Shown: positions 1 through 6,120, numbered from the stretch's first letter. The stretch is 6,860 bases of DNA from Nitrospiraceae bacterium (GCA_025934615.1 JAICXS010000096.1:1-6860), one strand, 5' to 3'. Notes: generated from the sequence alone by a model not told the origin. Numbers and translations are program-made.

Positions 1-351
1 GGTCTTCGTCGCGCCCAGTTCCGCAGCGGCTTTGGTGAGAAACGCCGCCCCTGCTTTTTTTTCACCTTCCGCGACGGCCGCTGCCCGCGACTGCTGAAGC
101 TGCTGAATCTTCGGCCCGAACGCCTGCATATCCACTTTGGCCGGTCGTTTCAACACGCCGTCCGTCAGTCCCGTTTTCACCATATCCAGTTCAGCTTCAG
201 TAAGGTTGAAGCTGCCGAGCGATTGACTGATCGCTTGACCGAGGGCATAAAGGGTTTTCTGATCATCGTTGGTAGGTTCCGGTGTAGCGGCGAATGCCGC
301 AGACATGCTGAAAAAGAGCAGGGCTAAGGCCCATGACAGTACCATCCGCAT
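1..351 (-). CDS. FKBP-type peptidyl-prolyl cis-trans isomerase, N-terminal part (partial)
   Basis: This is the first 117 codons of a secreted FKBP-type prolyl isomerase; the 3' end runs off the left edge. Residues 1-21 form a Sec signal peptide (MRM, a hydrophobic stretch, then a cleavage-like AFA before ATPEP), so the product should act in the periplasm or outer membrane. Residues about 31-117 match the FKBP N-terminal dimerisation domain of Mip/FkpA-type enzymes: YALGQAISQSL, then FNLTEAELDMVKTGLTDG, a Gln/Ala-rich helix, and an ending ELGATKT that normally leads straight into the catalytic FKBP domain. That catalytic domain lies outside the window, so activity cannot be judged. The start at 351 is preferred because AAAGGA lies a few bases upstream. 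An in-frame ATG at 366 has no Shine-Dalgarno sequence and would only add MKGLP. Family known; the role as an envelope folding helper is inferred from it. Confidence 0.9.
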   Translation of the reverse strand, partial: MRMVLSWALALLFFSMSAAFAATPEPTNDDQKTLYALGQAISQSLGSFNLTEAELDMVKTGLTDGVLKRPAKVDMQAFGPKIQQLQQSRAAAVAEGEKKAGAAFLTKAAAELGATKT

Positions 352-409
352 TGGTAATCCTTTCATGAGTGGGTTGGTGAGCTGCCTAGATACGCAGCCA
401 AGACGCGCC

Positions 410-438
410 AAGATATGATAGCTACGAGCATGGTTCAA
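410..438 (-). promoter_or_regulatory. Candidate sigma70 promoter of the FKBP gene
   Basis: Reading on the minus strand, a -35 box TTGAAC (433-438) and a -10 box TATCTT (410-415) are separated by exactly 17 bp. Each matches the consensus at four of six positions. A start near 403 would give a leader of about 50 nt before the ATG at 351. This suggests the FKBP gene has its own promoter and is not only read through from the hydroquinone reductase gene upstream. The gap 352-521 shows no gene and no clear intrinsic terminator. By-eye prediction only. Confidence 0.35.
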
Positions 439-521
439 GTGTTTCTTTGGTGGAACGAGAAAGAAGGTCATGAAGGCACGCAGCAAATTCCAACGTCCAG
501 GGTTAGCTCTGCGGTGATCAT

Positions 522-1463
522 TTAGCGCAGGTGCTCGCGGCTGTGGGGACTGCTTAAGTCTTGCTCAGGTCCGAGCGGCACGATGCGGGTGGGATTAATT
601 TCATTATGCGTCATGTAGTAGTGGCGTTTGATGTGGTCGAAATTCACAGTGTCCGCGATGCCGTCATATTGGTAGAGATCTTTGAGGTAACCGAACAGAC
701 TTGGATAATCGGCGATGCGGCGGATGTTGCATTTGAAGTGGCCGTGGTAGACGGCGTCGAAGCGGACGAGCGTGACGAACAAGCGCCAGTCGGTCTCGAC
801 TATTCGGGAGCCGAACAGATAACGCTGCTGCACGAGCCGTGAGTCCAAGAGATCGAGCGCGTCGAACAGACGTCGGCAGGCTCGCTCGTAAGCTGGTTGA
901 GCCGTGGCAAATCCGGCTCGATAGACGCCATTGTTGACGTGCTCGTAGACGAACTGATTGAGTGTGTCGATCTCATTCCGCAGATCTTTCGGGTATAAGT
1001 CGATGCTGCTCTCCGTCAACCGGTTGAATTCGCAATTGAACATCCGCATGATGTCGTCGTCTGAATTACTGACGATACGCTTCGTCTCTGTATCCCACAG
1101 CACCGGCACGGTAACCCGGCGCCGATAGTTGGGATCGGTGGCCAGGTAGGCCTCGTTCAGAAACTTGAATCCATTGATGGGATCGGTCGAATGCCCCGGT
1201 CCATCCCGAAACGCCCAGCCTCGGTCATCGCGAAGGGGGTCCACTACCGTCATTCCGATCGCATCTTCCAACTTCTTTAGTTTTCGAACAATGATGGTTC
1301 GGTGTGCCCAGGGGCACGCCAAGGACACATAGAGATGGTAACGGCCGTTGGCTGCCGGATATCCGGGACGTCCATCTTCCGTGACCCAACCGCTAAATGC
1401 GTCCTGTTGTCGCTGATATTCCCCTCCGGCACTCTGCTCGTGGGGAAATTGCGCCATAGCCAT
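522..1463 (-). CDS. Glutathionyl-hydroquinone reductase (xi-class glutathione transferase)
   Basis: 313 aa, the usual length for this family (YqjG, PcpF and Ecm4 relatives). These cytoplasmic enzymes use glutathione to reduce glutathionyl-hydroquinones back to hydroquinones. The catalytic CPWAH motif is at residues 50-54 (Cys50) in a thioredoxin-like domain, after VSLA. Family landmarks follow: GWAFRDGPG, then DPINGFKFLNEAY, then VTVPVLWDTET with the cis-proline, then RIVSNSDDDIMRMFNCEFN, and an all-helical C-terminal domain ending near NPTRIVPLGP. The start at 1463 is chosen because GGAG and AAAGG lie just upstream (revcomp of 1464-1475). The same frame stays open to 1577, but those 38 extra residues match nothing in the family and skip the ribosome site. 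One oddity: the Glu-Ser pair usually seen after VSN is Ser-Asp here. Divergent from the NmrA-like gene. Confidence 0.92.
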   Translation of the reverse strand: MAMAQFPHEQSAGGEYQRQQDAFSGWVTEDGRPGYPAANGRYHLYVSLACPWAHRTIIVRKLKKLEDAIGMTVVDPLRDDRGWAFRDGPGHSTDPINGFKFLNEAYLATDPNYRRRVTVPVLWDTETKRIVSNSDDDIMRMFNCEFNRLTESSIDLYPKDLRNEIDTLNQFVYEHVNNGVYRAGFATAQPAYERACRRLFDALDLLDSRLVQQRYLFGSRIVETDWRLFVTLVRFDAVYHGHFKCNIRRIADYPSLFGYLKDLYQYDGIADTVNFDHIKRHYYMTHNEINPTRIVPLGPEQDLSSPHSREHLR

Positions 1464-1617
1464 GTCCTTTCTCCCAACGATTCGAAACAGAAATACGATC
1501 CTGTTCATTATCCCTTGCCCTGCGGCTAATAACCAGTGTGTGCGGTATGATCTCCATATTCGCCATAGCTGTTTCACGACGCACGAATGTGGTAGCTTCT
1601 AGCATCTTATGGCGGCT

Positions 1618-1643
1618 GATATCGACCGTCGAGATCGATCGAT
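1618..1643. promoter_or_regulatory. Candidate operator: 19-bp near-palindrome plus 10-bp palindrome
   Basis: Positions 1618-1636 form a 19-bp dyad, GATATCGAC-C-GTCGAGATC, with arms matching at eight of nine positions (the inner TCGAC/GTCGA is perfect). It overlaps a perfect palindrome ATCGATCGAT at 1634-1643. The site lies in the 216-bp divergent region between the hydroquinone reductase (start 1463) and the NmrA-like gene (start 1680), about 37-62 bp before the latter. Position and symmetry fit a dimeric repressor or activator site. No regulator gene is in the window, so the binding protein is unknown. I found no convincing -35/-10 pair for either gene here. Confidence 0.35.
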
Positions 1644-1679
1644 GTGCCTCGGTAGACACGGATATGGGGGATTGTGACC

Positions 1680-2630
1680 ATGGGTGACAAGAAGATCATC
1701 GCGGTCGTCGGAGCGACGGGCTTGCAGGGAGGCGGCTTGGTTCGCGCGATCATGAACGAGACGAGCAGCGGCTTTACGGCTCGTGCTTTGACCCGAGATG
1801 TGAACTCGGACAAGGCTAAAGAGTTGTCCGCGCTCGGCGCCGAAGTGGTAGCTGCGGATGTCGACGATGTCGACAGTGTGAAGCGAGCCTTTGCCGGCGC
1901 CTACGGCGCCTTCTGCGTCACATTTTTTTGGGCGCACTTCTCACCGGAGAAAGAATATGCCGAAGCCAAAGGCATGGCGGAAGCGGCCAAGCATGCCGAC
2001 ATGAAACACGTCATTTGGTCGACGCTCGAAGACACCCGCCAGTGGGTGCCCCTCAGCGACAATCGCATGCCCACGCTCATGGGGAAGTATAAGGTGCCGC
2101 ATTTCGACGCAAAAGGCGAAGCCAACCGTGTGTTCAACGATTTGGGGTTATCCACGACGTTTTTGTTGACCTCGTTTTATTGGGACAATTTCATTTATTT
2201 CGGTATGGGCCCGAAAAAAGGACAGGACGGCAAGCTGGCCCTGACCTTACCGATGGGAGACAAGAAGCTTCCAGGTATTGCGGCCGAGGATATCGGCAAG
2301 TGTGCGCTGGGGATTTTTAAAAAAGGCAAAGAGTTTTTCGGAAGGACGGTTGGTATTGCCGGGGAGCATTTGACGGGCACCCAGATGGCAGCCGCGCTCA
2401 CAAAAGCGCTGGATCGGGAGGTGCGCTACAATGCCGTGACGCCCGACGCCTATCGCAACTTCGGATTTCCCGGCGCGGATGATTTGGGCAATATGTTTCA
2501 GTTCAAGCGTGACTTCGAGCCCATTTTTTGCGGAGCGCGCAAACTCGATGTCTCACGATCTCTCAATCCGGCGCTCCAAAATTTCGAAACCTGGCTGGCC
2601 CACAACAAAGGTCGCATCCCGTTGGAGTGA
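1680..2630 (+). CDS. NmrA-like family NAD(P)-binding protein (HSCARG-like)
   Basis: 316 aa atypical short-chain dehydrogenase of the NmrA/HSCARG family. Members bind NADP(H) in a Rossmann fold and are known as redox sensors or regulators; some act as reductases. The N-terminal glycine motif GATGLQGGG (residues 11-19) and Arg39 in ALTRD, where the 2'-phosphate of NADP is usually held, are present. HFDAKGEAN (141-149) follows, then TSFYWDN, LPMGDKKLPGIAAEDIG and FGFPGADDLGNMFQF, all typical of HSCARG relatives, and it ends LNPALQNFETWLAHNKG. The classical YxxxK catalytic pair is not evident, as expected for this family. ATG at 1680 is chosen because GGGGG (1666-1670) is well spaced before it; an in-frame GTG at 1674 is too close. 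It diverges from the hydroquinone reductase, which hints at a shared redox or quinone response (inference). No membrane segment or signal peptide. Confidence 0.9.
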   Translation: MGDKKIIAVVGATGLQGGGLVRAIMNETSSGFTARALTRDVNSDKAKELSALGAEVVAADVDDVDSVKRAFAGAYGAFCVTFFWAHFSPEKEYAEAKGMAEAAKHADMKHVIWSTLEDTRQWVPLSDNRMPTLMGKYKVPHFDAKGEANRVFNDLGLSTTFLLTSFYWDNFIYFGMGPKKGQDGKLALTLPMGDKKLPGIAAEDIGKCALGIFKKGKEFFGRTVGIAGEHLTGTQMAAALTKALDREVRYNAVTPDAYRNFGFPGADDLGNMFQFKRDFEPIFCGARKLDVSRSLNPALQNFETWLAHNKGRIPLE

Positions 2631-2685
2631 GGCGTCCAGAGATCGCGATTGCTCTCGTAGGGAAAGAGATTAGCCACATCACGAG

Positions 2686-2729
2686 GCGAGGGACGACTCG
2701 CTCAGCAGGCCACGCGTTGACCCTGCTGA
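2686..2729. terminator. Two abutting hairpins at the convergent gene junction
   Basis: Hairpin one is GCGAG (2686-2690), loop of six, CTCGC (2697-2701). Hairpin two starts at the next base: TCAGCAGG (2702-2709), loop of 12, CCTGCTGA (2722-2729), a perfect 8-bp stem. The second one contains the stop codon of the MFS gene. The NmrA-like gene ends at 2630 in the opposite direction, so this structure could end transcription from both sides. Neither hairpin is followed by a clear T tract on either strand, so an intrinsic terminator is not proven. Confidence 0.3.
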
Positions 2730-4033
2730 TCTGCCCCCGATTTCACCTGACTCAAATCGGCAAACTTCCATAGCGCCAGTGATGCTGCTGCTGTCAGCCA
2801 AAAGACCGCTGCCATGCCGAACAGGCTGATCTGCGGGCCAAGTCGGTCGGTGGTCCATCCAAATGCCACCATGCCGATCATGCTGGCCGACATGGCTCCG
2901 GTATTGAAGATGGAAAAGATCCGGCCTCTCAGCTTCTCAGGCGCCATTTCTTGGAGCATGCCCCAGACAATGGGAGTGAAGGAGGCAAGCCCGGCACCGA
3001 TCAGAGCGACAAGGACAATGGATAATATGGGTTGAGCTGTTCCTGCCAGAACGAAACTTGCCACGCCTCCCATGACCATGGCGCCTGTAATGAGGAGCAA
3101 CCGTGTACCCGCACGGAGCTGTTGGCTGCACGCCAACATAATTGATACCGCAACCATGCCGGCTCCATAGGCGGACCAGAGCCACCCGAGCATCATCGCT
3201 CCCACGTGCAAAACCTTCTCGGCAAACACGGGGAGGAGAAACACGAACGCGCTCGATGCCAAGCTGTAGCATAATGAGGCTAAGATAAATCCTGCGACAG
3301 TACGGTGCTTTACAAACACAAATCGCAGACCTTCCTTTAAGTCTTTCAAAAAACCTCCGCCTTTTCGATTCTTGGCTTCTTGCGGGCTCGACTGTTTCAA
3401 ATGGAGTCTTGAAAGAGATAGGACGGATAACACAAATGTACCGCTGCTGACATAGAGCACCACCTGCATGCCTACGGTCGCGATTCCGAGCCCGCTCACA
3501 GCCGGTCCGACTAACATGCCGATCATCGCGGTAGTTGCCACGAGGGCATTGGCCGCTGTGAGCTGAGCACGCTCGACAATGAGCGGTACCGTCGAAGATA
3601 ACGCGGGTCCGAACACGGTCGCGACGACCGCCATGAGGAAGACGACGATATAGACTCGCGGCAACGTCAGGGCGTTGGCGGCATAGAGGAGCGGGATGAT
3701 GAGTGCCAGTCCCGCACGGCATGTATCGGCCCCCATCATGAGCCACTTCTTCGGAAACCGGTCGATATAGACGCCTAGAACGGGACCTAAAATGAGCGGC
3801 GGTACGGTCTGAAGGACGCCGATCACCGTTGTCATCAATGTCGAATTGGTCAGGTTATAGACAAGATACAGGAGCGCGACCTTGTTCAACCCTTCGCCGA
3901 TCTGCGAAATGGCTTGGCCTATCCATAGCCAGCGCAGATCGCGCAACTTTAAAAGCCGCCACCCCGTGTCTTGTTTGTCTGGACGGGAACCCTTGCTCTC
4001 CGATTGTGTTTTTCCGGCAGCGGCCGAAGACAT
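2702..4033 (-). CDS. MFS transporter, EntS/MFS_3-type drug or metabolite exporter
   Basis: 443 aa inner-membrane protein of the major facilitator superfamily. After a hydrophilic N-terminus of about 30 residues comes LRDLRWLWIGQAISQIGEGLNK, the family-typical entry into TM1. TM2 leads to motif A in the TM2-TM3 loop, GVYIDRFPKK (residues 87-96), then GADTCRA. A long cytoplasmic loop rich in Lys and Gln (SSPQEAKNRKGGGFLKDLKEGL) separates the two six-helix halves. The matching C-half signature APEKLRGRIFSIFNTG lies before the last helices. This fits the MFS_3/enterobactin-exporter-like group, usually proton-driven exporters; the substrate cannot be read from sequence. ATG at 4033 is chosen over GTG at 4039 because AGAGG sits five bases before it. 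It converges on the NmrA-like gene, and its upstream side carries the inverted-repeat region at 4091-4168. Confidence 0.88.
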   Translation of the reverse strand: MSSAAAGKTQSESKGSRPDKQDTGWRLLKLRDLRWLWIGQAISQIGEGLNKVALLYLVYNLTNSTLMTTVIGVLQTVPPLILGPVLGVYIDRFPKKWLMMGADTCRAGLALIIPLLYAANALTLPRVYIVVFLMAVVATVFGPALSSTVPLIVERAQLTAANALVATTAMIGMLVGPAVSGLGIATVGMQVVLYVSSGTFVLSVLSLSRLHLKQSSPQEAKNRKGGGFLKDLKEGLRFVFVKHRTVAGFILASLCYSLASSAFVFLLPVFAEKVLHVGAMMLGWLWSAYGAGMVAVSIMLACSQQLRAGTRLLLITGAMVMGGVASFVLAGTAQPILSIVLVALIGAGLASFTPIVWGMLQEMAPEKLRGRIFSIFNTGAMSASMIGMVAFGWTTDRLGPQISLFGMAAVFWLTAAASLALWKFADLSQVKSGADQQGQRVAC

Positions 4034-4090
4034 CCTCACCTCTTGGTCATCTTCATCAATGCCTTGATTGTCGCCGTCATCTCAGTACAT

Positions 4091-4121
4091 CTTATATGCA
4101 AGGGCCGTATGCGATTGTCAG
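4091..4121 (-). promoter_or_regulatory. Candidate promoter of the MFS gene
   Basis: On the minus strand a -35 box CTGACA (4116-4121, five of six consensus bases) and a -10 box TATAAG (4091-4096, five of six) are 19 bp apart. If the -35 is read as TGACAA, the spacing is 18 bp. The -10 is part of the left arm of the inverted repeat, so a protein bound there would compete with polymerase. The long spacer suggests a regulated promoter (inference). The leader to the ATG at 4033 would be about 50 nt. Confidence 0.4.
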
Positions 4122-4128
4122 TCAACAA

Positions 4129-4146
4129 GTCGTACCACGTCGTACC
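4129..4146. repeat. Tandem 8-bp direct repeat with 10-bp period
   Basis: GTCGTACC occurs at 4129-4136 and again at 4139-4146. The second copy starts 10 bp after the first, about one helical turn, so both would present the same DNA face. It lies inside the loop of the inverted repeat and just upstream of the candidate MFS promoter, a natural place for activator binding. Function is inferred only from position. Confidence 0.4.
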
Positions 4147-4585
4147 TTCTCCGACAATTGCATATAAGTATTATTGTTCACGATAGGAGTAACTAGGCAC
4201 AATGATCTACCGTTGAGAACATGAGTAGTGATCTTTGTGAGGCTGCTCGGAAGGTGAAGATGGATACGTGTGGCGGTTTGTCGGAGGCCGGTCGAAAGTT
4301 AATCGGTGGAAGAGTCAGTCTCAAGTTCCAGCGACGACATCTAAAGTGATGCCCTCTCCGGGAGACCTGAGGCGGCGAGGATTTCGGTTCGCCGGCAGTA
4401 CGATCATTTATGTTTATATGCAGGCGGCTAAGCTCATAGACGATCATACGAGTCAGTGCCCTCTTTTTTATGACTGCTCATGGTCTGACACGGTGACGAG
4501 GTGCAGACGGACTCATTCTCTTGTAGCCATGGCGTATGGTAAGGGATTCATGATGGTTCACCCTTTTCAGAAAGGAGCCCAACCA

Positions 4586-5134
4586 ATGTTTCGATGGATG
4601 TTCGCGGTCCTTTTTATACTGGCGATGTCGCCGGCCTATGCGGCAGATTTTCGTCTGACGAGCCCGTCGATACAAGAACAAGGAAAGATTTCGAATGAAC
4701 AGGTATTTTCAGGCATGGGATGTAGCGGGAAGAATATTTCTCCGGAAATCCACTGGGACCACGCTCCGAAGGAGACGAAGAGCTTTGCCGTGACGGTGTA
4801 CGATCCCGACGCGCCGACGGGAAGCGGGTGGTGGCACTGGATCGTGTTCAATATTCCAGCGACCGTACGTACCCTTCCTCAGAACGCCGGCAAGCCGGAT
4901 GGCAGTGCGGCTCTTGATGGAACGATCCAAAGCATGACCGACTTCGGTCAGCCGGGATACGGCGGACCGTGCCCTCCGGCAGGGGATAAGCCGCATCGAT
5001 ACATATTCACGGTGTACGCGCTAAAAGTCGATCAGTTGCCGCTCAAGAAAGACGCCTCGGGCGCAATGGTCGGCTTTTACCTGAATCAAAATGCGCTGGC
5101 AAAGGCATCGCTGACGGCGCTGTATGGGCGGTAG
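4586..5134 (+). CDS. Secreted YbhB/YbcL-family (PEBP, Raf kinase inhibitor-like) protein
   Basis: 182 aa. Residues 1-20 are a Sec signal peptide (MFRWMFAVLFILAMSPAYAA, cleavage near AYA), so the mature protein should be periplasmic or secreted. The mature part is one phosphatidylethanolamine-binding-protein domain. It shows the PEBP anion-pocket signatures: VYDPDAP (DPDAP at 73-77), then GWWHWIVFNIP, then GYGGPCPPAGDKPHRYIFTVYAL (from 114, His127). Cys46 (GMGCSGKN) and Cys119 (GGPCPP) could form a disulfide in the periplasm. The family's bacterial role is poorly known. ATG at 4586 is chosen because AAAGGAG (4571-4577) is ideally placed and the signal peptide begins there, although the frame is open back to 4268. 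It is followed after 34 bp by the SDR gene, with its own ribosome site, so the two are probably co-transcribed. Confidence 0.93.
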   Translation: MFRWMFAVLFILAMSPAYAADFRLTSPSIQEQGKISNEQVFSGMGCSGKNISPEIHWDHAPKETKSFAVTVYDPDAPTGSGWWHWIVFNIPATVRTLPQNAGKPDGSAALDGTIQSMTDFGQPGYGGPCPPAGDKPHRYIFTVYALKVDQLPLKKDASGAMVGFYLNQNALAKASLTALYGR

Positions 5135-5168
5135 ACAGAAGTGACGGTCGGATGAGGAGAGTTTGATT

Positions 5169-5774
5169 ATGAACGTGATGGTCATCGGCGCGACGGGGAC
5201 GATCGGCCGAGCGATCGTTGAAAGACTAAGGGCTCGCCATGAGGTCATCGAGGTCGGCCACAAGGGCGGTGATTTCCACGTAGATATCAGCTCGCGCGAT
5301 TCCATTAGAACGTTGTATGAGGCTGTGGGGCCTGTCGATGCAGTTGTGTCGGCCGCAGGCCTGGCGAAGTTTGCGCCTCTGGATCAATTGACGGACGAAG
5401 ACTTCCTCATGAGCCTCAACAACAAGCTCATGGGACAGGTGAATCTGATCCGTCTGGGATGCCGCTATCTCAACGACAACGGATCGTTCACCGTGACGAG
5501 CGGCGTGCTAAGCCGAGAACCGATGAAGGGCAGCGCTGCCATCAGTTTAGTCAATGCCGGCATCGATGGATTTGTCCGGGCTGCGGCGCTCGAAGTCCCT
5601 CGCGGGTTGCGGGTGAATGCCGTCAGTCCGGTCTGGGTAAAGGAAACGCTGCAGGCCCTGGGCATGGATAGTTCGAGCGGCATGCCTGCTCAACAAGTCG
5701 CGTTGGCCTATGTGGAAAGTGTGGAAGGGAAACGAAACGGAGAGGTGCTCGATACGAGAGTGTTTGGAAAATAA
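5169..5774 (+). CDS. SDR-fold protein lacking the catalytic Tyr and Lys (Lin1944-like)
   Basis: 201 aa, a short single-domain Rossmann protein. The cofactor motif GATGTIG is near the N-terminus (residues 7-13), followed by an SDR-like VDAVVSAAGLAKFAPLDQL (the equivalent of NNAG), FTVTSGVL with the usual strand-5 serine, and RVNAVSPVWV. Where classical SDRs have YxxxK before AxxxGF, this protein reads ISLVN in SAAISLVNAGIDGF, so Tyr becomes Ile and Lys becomes Asn. From memory, this matches the Lin1944-like SDR group, described as lacking active-site residues and of unknown function. Nucleotide binding is likely; dehydrogenase activity is doubtful. ATG at 5169 has AGGAG (5155-5159) at good spacing; an in-frame TTG at 5163 is too close. 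Second gene of the likely operon with the PEBP gene. Annotated genomes would call it a short-chain dehydrogenase. Confidence 0.88.
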   Translation: MNVMVIGATGTIGRAIVERLRARHEVIEVGHKGGDFHVDISSRDSIRTLYEAVGPVDAVVSAAGLAKFAPLDQLTDEDFLMSLNNKLMGQVNLIRLGCRYLNDNGSFTVTSGVLSREPMKGSAAISLVNAGIDGFVRAAALEVPRGLRVNAVSPVWVKETLQALGMDSSSGMPAQQVALAYVESVEGKRNGEVLDTRVFGK

Positions 5775-5779
5775 ATAGT

Positions 5780-6065
5780 GTGCCGTTAGTATGCTTTCCC
5801 CTAGTGAGGCAGCGCGTTGAGACGTATCAGTTACATCCGGAAACGGACTTCTACATTAAAAAAACCGATAGACAAGTAGGTTGCCGTTCACATTGAATGG
5901 TTGGGGCAGCAGCAGCCTATCTTCCAGATTGAAAGAGTCCGTTATAAATTACCCTACCACCCGCAGCACACCGTCAGGCACCGCTATGCGGGGGTGGTTG
6001 CTATCATCTCCAGTTTCTCGCCTCCAATTCGATTGAACCAAGCAACAGGATATTTATCCGGCTAG
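5780..6065 (+). pseudogene. Possible frameshifted remnant of a small coding sequence
   Basis: A GTG-started frame at 5780-5896 reads 38 residues including YQLHPETDFYIKKTDRQVG. Skipping one base near 5880 joins it to a second open frame (5880-6065, 61 residues, no start codon of its own) reading VHIEWLGQQQPIFQIERVRY and later HTVRHRYAGVVAIISSF. The joined peptide looks more protein-like than random translation, with balanced composition and an aromatic/charged pattern. I do not recognise a family, and no good ribosome site precedes the GTG. It may be a decayed gene, a sequencing frameshift or chance. Confidence 0.22.
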
Positions 6066-6091
6066 GTAGTGACCTCGGCCCGCGCTGGATT

Positions 6092-6120
6092 TTGCTGTGC
6101 AGGCATGTTTGTAGTATAAG
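6092..6120 (+). promoter_or_regulatory. Candidate sigma70 promoter of the symporter gene
   Basis: TTGCTG (6092-6097) and TATAAG (6115-6120) are 17 bp apart. The -10 matches the consensus at five of six positions; the -35 is weaker, keeping only the TTG. Transcription from about 6127 would leave a leader of roughly 64 nt before the ATG at 6191. Spacing and position fit, but this is a by-eye call. Confidence 0.35.

Larger units (their letters stand above)
4091..4168. repeat. Perfect 11-bp inverted repeat with nested 6-bp inverted repeat
   Basis: CTTATATGCAA at 4091-4101 is the exact reverse complement of TTGCATATAAG at 4158-4168. Nested inside, ATTGTC (4114-4119) pairs with GACAAT (4153-4158), so the right arms are contiguous while the left arms are 12 nt apart. 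Each outer arm carries a TATAAG box pointing outward, one towards the MFS gene and one towards the PEBP gene. A third copy of the core, TTATATGCA, lies at 4414-4422. This looks like paired regulator sites or a divergent promoter; the factor is unknown. Confidence 0.5.
4034..4585. other. Intergenic region between the MFS and PEBP genes (regulatory, no convincing gene)
   Basis: This 552-bp stretch separates two divergent genes. Its left part (4091-4168) holds inverted and tandem repeats and a promoter candidate for the MFS gene. The right part (4180-4585) has no recognisable coding sequence. A frame continuous with the PEBP gene is open from 4268, and a 42-codon ATG frame lies at 4221-4349, but neither resembles a known protein and neither has a good ribosome site. 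A direct repeat ACGATCAT occurs at 4400-4407 and 4440-4447. No clear promoter for the PEBP gene was found. Confidence 0.6.

Noticed and set aside
1464..1577. 38-residue N-terminal extension of the hydroquinone reductase
   Set aside because: It skips the strong ribosome site before 1463, does not fit the family's N-terminus, and extends into the divergent control region.
1599..1937. Antisense frame across the start of the NmrA-like gene
   Set aside because: It overlaps a well-supported gene and the peptide resembles no known family.
2937..3746. 269-codon frame on the minus strand inside the MFS gene
   Set aside because: It is a shifted frame of the transporter gene, and its Arg/Cys/His-rich composition is typical of a shadow frame.
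4221..4349. 42-codon ATG frame whose TGA overlaps the next ATG (TGATG)
   Set aside because: There is no good ribosome site and no recognisable family. The overlap with the PEBP-frame ATG at 4349 looks like translational coupling but leads only into the unsupported extension.
4268..4585. In-frame open extension upstream of the PEBP gene (106 codons)
   Set aside because: The signal peptide and an ideal AAAGGAG site place the true start at 4586. The extension resembles no known domain and would bury the signal peptide.
5956..5998. GC-rich stem considered as an intrinsic terminator of the SDR gene
   Set aside because: No T tract follows on the plus strand, the stem has a two-base bulge with a loop of about 20 nt, and it lies about 180 bp past the stop codon.
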